From contig JASLEN010000266.1 of the NCBI GenBank assembly GCA_030151105.1, positions 1 to 7,368 on the forward strand: a DNA stretch of 7,368 nucleotides, given 5' to 3'. This document shows, one piece after another, positions 6,298 to 7,368 of this stretch; position 1 is the first letter of the stretch, and the number at the start of each line of letters is the position of its first letter. The notes under the pieces were generated by a model. The model was given only the letters and a program-made list of their open reading frames with translations, ran no database searches and was not told the origin of the DNA. The stretch is from Dysgonomonas sp. GTDB taxonomy: Bacteria > Bacteroidota > Bacteroidia > Bacteroidales > Dysgonomonadaceae. The translations under genes and the position numbers were made by a program.

Positions 6298-6813
6298 CTA
6301 TTCTTTTTCTAGGATAAAAGTATCTGTCAACTGAATGTAATACTGCTCCCAAATATCTTTTCTCGATTTATTTACCGTATGTTCTATCAAGAATTTTGCT
6401 CTTGCCTCCATCGCTACTTCTTCAGAATCAGAGCTAGCAATAACAAAGTAATATCTTCCTTGTGGGTTTTTGATCACAAAATGTTGTATTCCATCTCTAT
6501 CAAAGAAGCGTTGTAGAGCAGTTATTCCTTTTTGCTTAGTCAATGTGGCAACAACGACACTATACTTTTTAAGTTTCTGAACATCTCCTGTGTTCACTAC
6601 CTTAACATTTTGTTTTTCTCTTTTCACTTCTCCGCCCATGCCTATTTCGTCAAGTCTTTGTCGAGAGTCTTGTCCTTCACCCGATCGTGCAGGAGTACCT
6701 CCATCATGAACTATTACAGATGAAGATTCGACCTCAGGCTTAGTCTTTTTGACACACGAGACAGTAAGTAAGGTAGCAAATACGAATAAAGTTGTGTAAA
6801 ATATAGCGCGCAT
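6298..6813 (-). CDS. SPOR-domain putative lipoprotein
   Basis: A 171-residue exported protein starting at ATG 6811-6813. Residues 1-19 form a hydrophobic signal peptide ending TVSC, a slightly weak lipobox (T at -3) with C20 as the probable lipidated residue. The following KKTK lacks the acidic residues of the Bacteroidetes surface-export signal, so it is probably a periplasm-facing lipoprotein (inference). Residues about 21-80 are polar and low in hydrophobics, a likely linker. Residues about 82-150 match the SPOR fold (KKYSVVVATL ... GRYYFVIASSDSEEVAMEARAKF), which in other proteins binds denuded glycan strands of septal peptidoglycan. A tail IWEQYYIQLTDTFILEKE follows. It heads a two-gene unit with the phnP-like gene and is paralogous to the upstream gene at the right edge. 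A role in cell-wall or division biology is inferred from the domain. Confidence 0.82.
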   Translation of the reverse strand: MRAIFYTTLFVFATLLTVSCVKKTKPEVESSSVIVHDGGTPARSGEGQDSRQRLDEIGMGGEVKREKQNVKVVNTGDVQKLKKYSVVVATLTKQKGITALQRFFDRDGIQHFVIKNPQGRYYFVIASSDSEEVAMEARAKFLIEHTVNKSRKDIWEQYYIQLTDTFILEKE

Positions 6814-6845
6814 AACAATATATTATTGGATTGTATCTTGGTTAG

Positions 6846-6879
6846 CAAATATATAAAAAAATATTCATCAACAAACAAA
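6846..6879 (-). promoter_or_regulatory. Bacteroidetes-type promoter for the SPOR lipoprotein and phnP-like genes
   Basis: Read on the minus strand, TATATTTG (6853 down to 6846) matches TAnnTTTG exactly. Upstream lies TTTGTTTG (6879 down to 6872), offering -33 TTTG elements at gaps of 22 or 18 bases. Transcription would begin near 6838, about 25 bases before the ATG. It lies immediately after the terminator of the preceding gene, so the SPOR/phnP pair is an independent unit. Confidence 0.68.
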
Positions 6880-6895
6880 GATAATCATTATATGC

Positions 6896-6936
6896 AAAAA
6901 AGGAAAGAATAATATTTCGATATTACTCTTTCCTTT
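6896..6936 (-). terminator. Intrinsic terminator of the right-edge SPOR gene
   Basis: A long stem pairs 6899-6915 with 6920-6936: ten pairs, one A-C mismatch (6909/6926), then six pairs, closing a 4-base loop (TTCG on plus, CGAA on minus). On the minus strand it is followed by a run of T (6901 down to 6896, partly within the stem). It begins 26 bases after the stop codon at 6963. On the plus strand only TTTCATATTT follows, so it should act mainly for minus-strand transcripts. Confidence 0.8.
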
Positions 6937-6962
6937 CATATTTGTACAATTCCTATTGATTC

Positions 6963-7368
6963 TTAATAATCACGTTGTAGTATCCACCAATCTGTGAATG
7001 GAATACCATACTTCGATTGCAAAGCTGCTTGACTACCTTCGCTAAAGAATGATTCTAAAATTTCTGCACGTTTTGCAACTGCTTGTTCTTTGCTGTCAGA
7101 GCTTGCAATAATCACTCTATACATACCTTGTTCGTTCTGAACCAAGATTGTTTTATATCCAGCTTGCTCAATTCTCGCTTTCAATGATTCTGCATTAGGC
7201 TTCATTCCCATTGCAGCTATCACTACGTTATACATTTTCAATCCGTTAGCATCGCCTTGATAAACAGGAGTTATTTTTTCTTTTCTAACTGATTCGTTCA
7301 TGTTAGCAGCTGGTTTTGTAACGGGTCTAGTTGCTGGCTCATAAGCCACCTCCTCATCTTGATCCATC
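6963..7368 (-). CDS. SPOR-domain protein, 5' end cut by window edge
   Basis: At least 134 residues are visible. The methionine codon at 7365-7367 lies at the very edge and is followed by an acidic, Pro/Thr-rich stretch (DQDEEVAYEPATRPVTKP), not a signal peptide, so the true start and probably an export signal lie outside the window. The SPOR domain spans about residues 43-110 of the visible part (LKMYNVVIAAMG ... GMYRVIIASSDSKEQAVAKRAEIL), followed by the tail FTDWWILQRDY. It shares the IASSDS segment, the spacing and a TDxxIL tail with the next gene, so the two are tandem paralogs. It ends in a strong terminator and is not in the same transcript as the neighbour. Envelope or peptidoglycan binding is inferred from the SPOR domain; exact role unknown. 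Confidence 0.82.
   Translation of the reverse strand, partial: MDQDEEVAYEPATRPVTKPAANMNESVRKEKITPVYQGDANGLKMYNVVIAAMGMKPNAESLKARIEQAGYKTILVQNEQGMYRVIIASSDSKEQAVAKRAEILESFFSEGSQAALQSKYGIPFTDWWILQRDY

Noticed and set aside
6119..6334. Plus-strand frame of 71 codons
   Set aside because: Antisense to the phnP-like gene start; sequence is unlike any family and crosses a genuine intergenic gap.
1..7368. CRISPR array, insertion sequence, tRNA or rRNA
   Set aside because: No regularly spaced direct repeats, transposase motifs, terminal inverted repeats with target duplications, or RNA gene signatures were seen.

Overview
The window looks like a chromosomal segment of a Bacteroidota, most likely Bacteroidales. 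The DNA is A/T-rich. Start codons mostly lack Shine-Dalgarno sequences and are preceded by A-rich stretches. Two promoters match the Bacteroidetes pattern (TTTG, then TAnnTTTG). The protein families (MFDxDS-type MacB/FtsX permeases, PyrB-PyrI, short SPOR lipoproteins) also fit. I cannot name a genus from sequence alone.

Region 1 (1-3751, minus strand) is a four-gene efflux operon transcribed leftward: an ABC ATPase with an apparent TTG start, two tandem paralogous MacB/FtsX-type permeases, and a periplasmic adaptor (HlyD/MacA type) cut by the left edge. Gaps of 5, 22 and 32 bases indicate one transcript. The products should form a tripartite ABC export pump. An outer-membrane TolC-like partner is not in the window.

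Region 2 (3752-4144) is the divergent intergenic region. Its left part has inverted GTTAC/GTAAC elements, possibly an operator for the efflux operon. Its right part has a good promoter, a previously unlisted 48-codon leader ORF, and within that ORF a strong intrinsic terminator. The leader ORF stops in an ATGA overlap with the pyrB start. This is the layout of the E. coli pyrBI attenuator and is the most interesting item in the window.

Region 3 (4145-5534, plus strand) is pyrB-pyrI, the catalytic and regulatory chains of aspartate transcarbamoylase, the committed step of pyrimidine synthesis.

Region 4 (5527-7368, minus strand) converges on pyrI. It holds a PhnP-like metallo-beta-lactamase-fold phosphodiesterase, co-transcribed behind a SPOR-domain lipoprotein that has its own promoter. 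A second SPOR-domain gene with its own terminator is cut by the right edge. The two SPOR genes are tandem paralogs. The stop codons of pyrI and the phnP-like gene overlap by 8 bases inside a perfect 9-bp hairpin.
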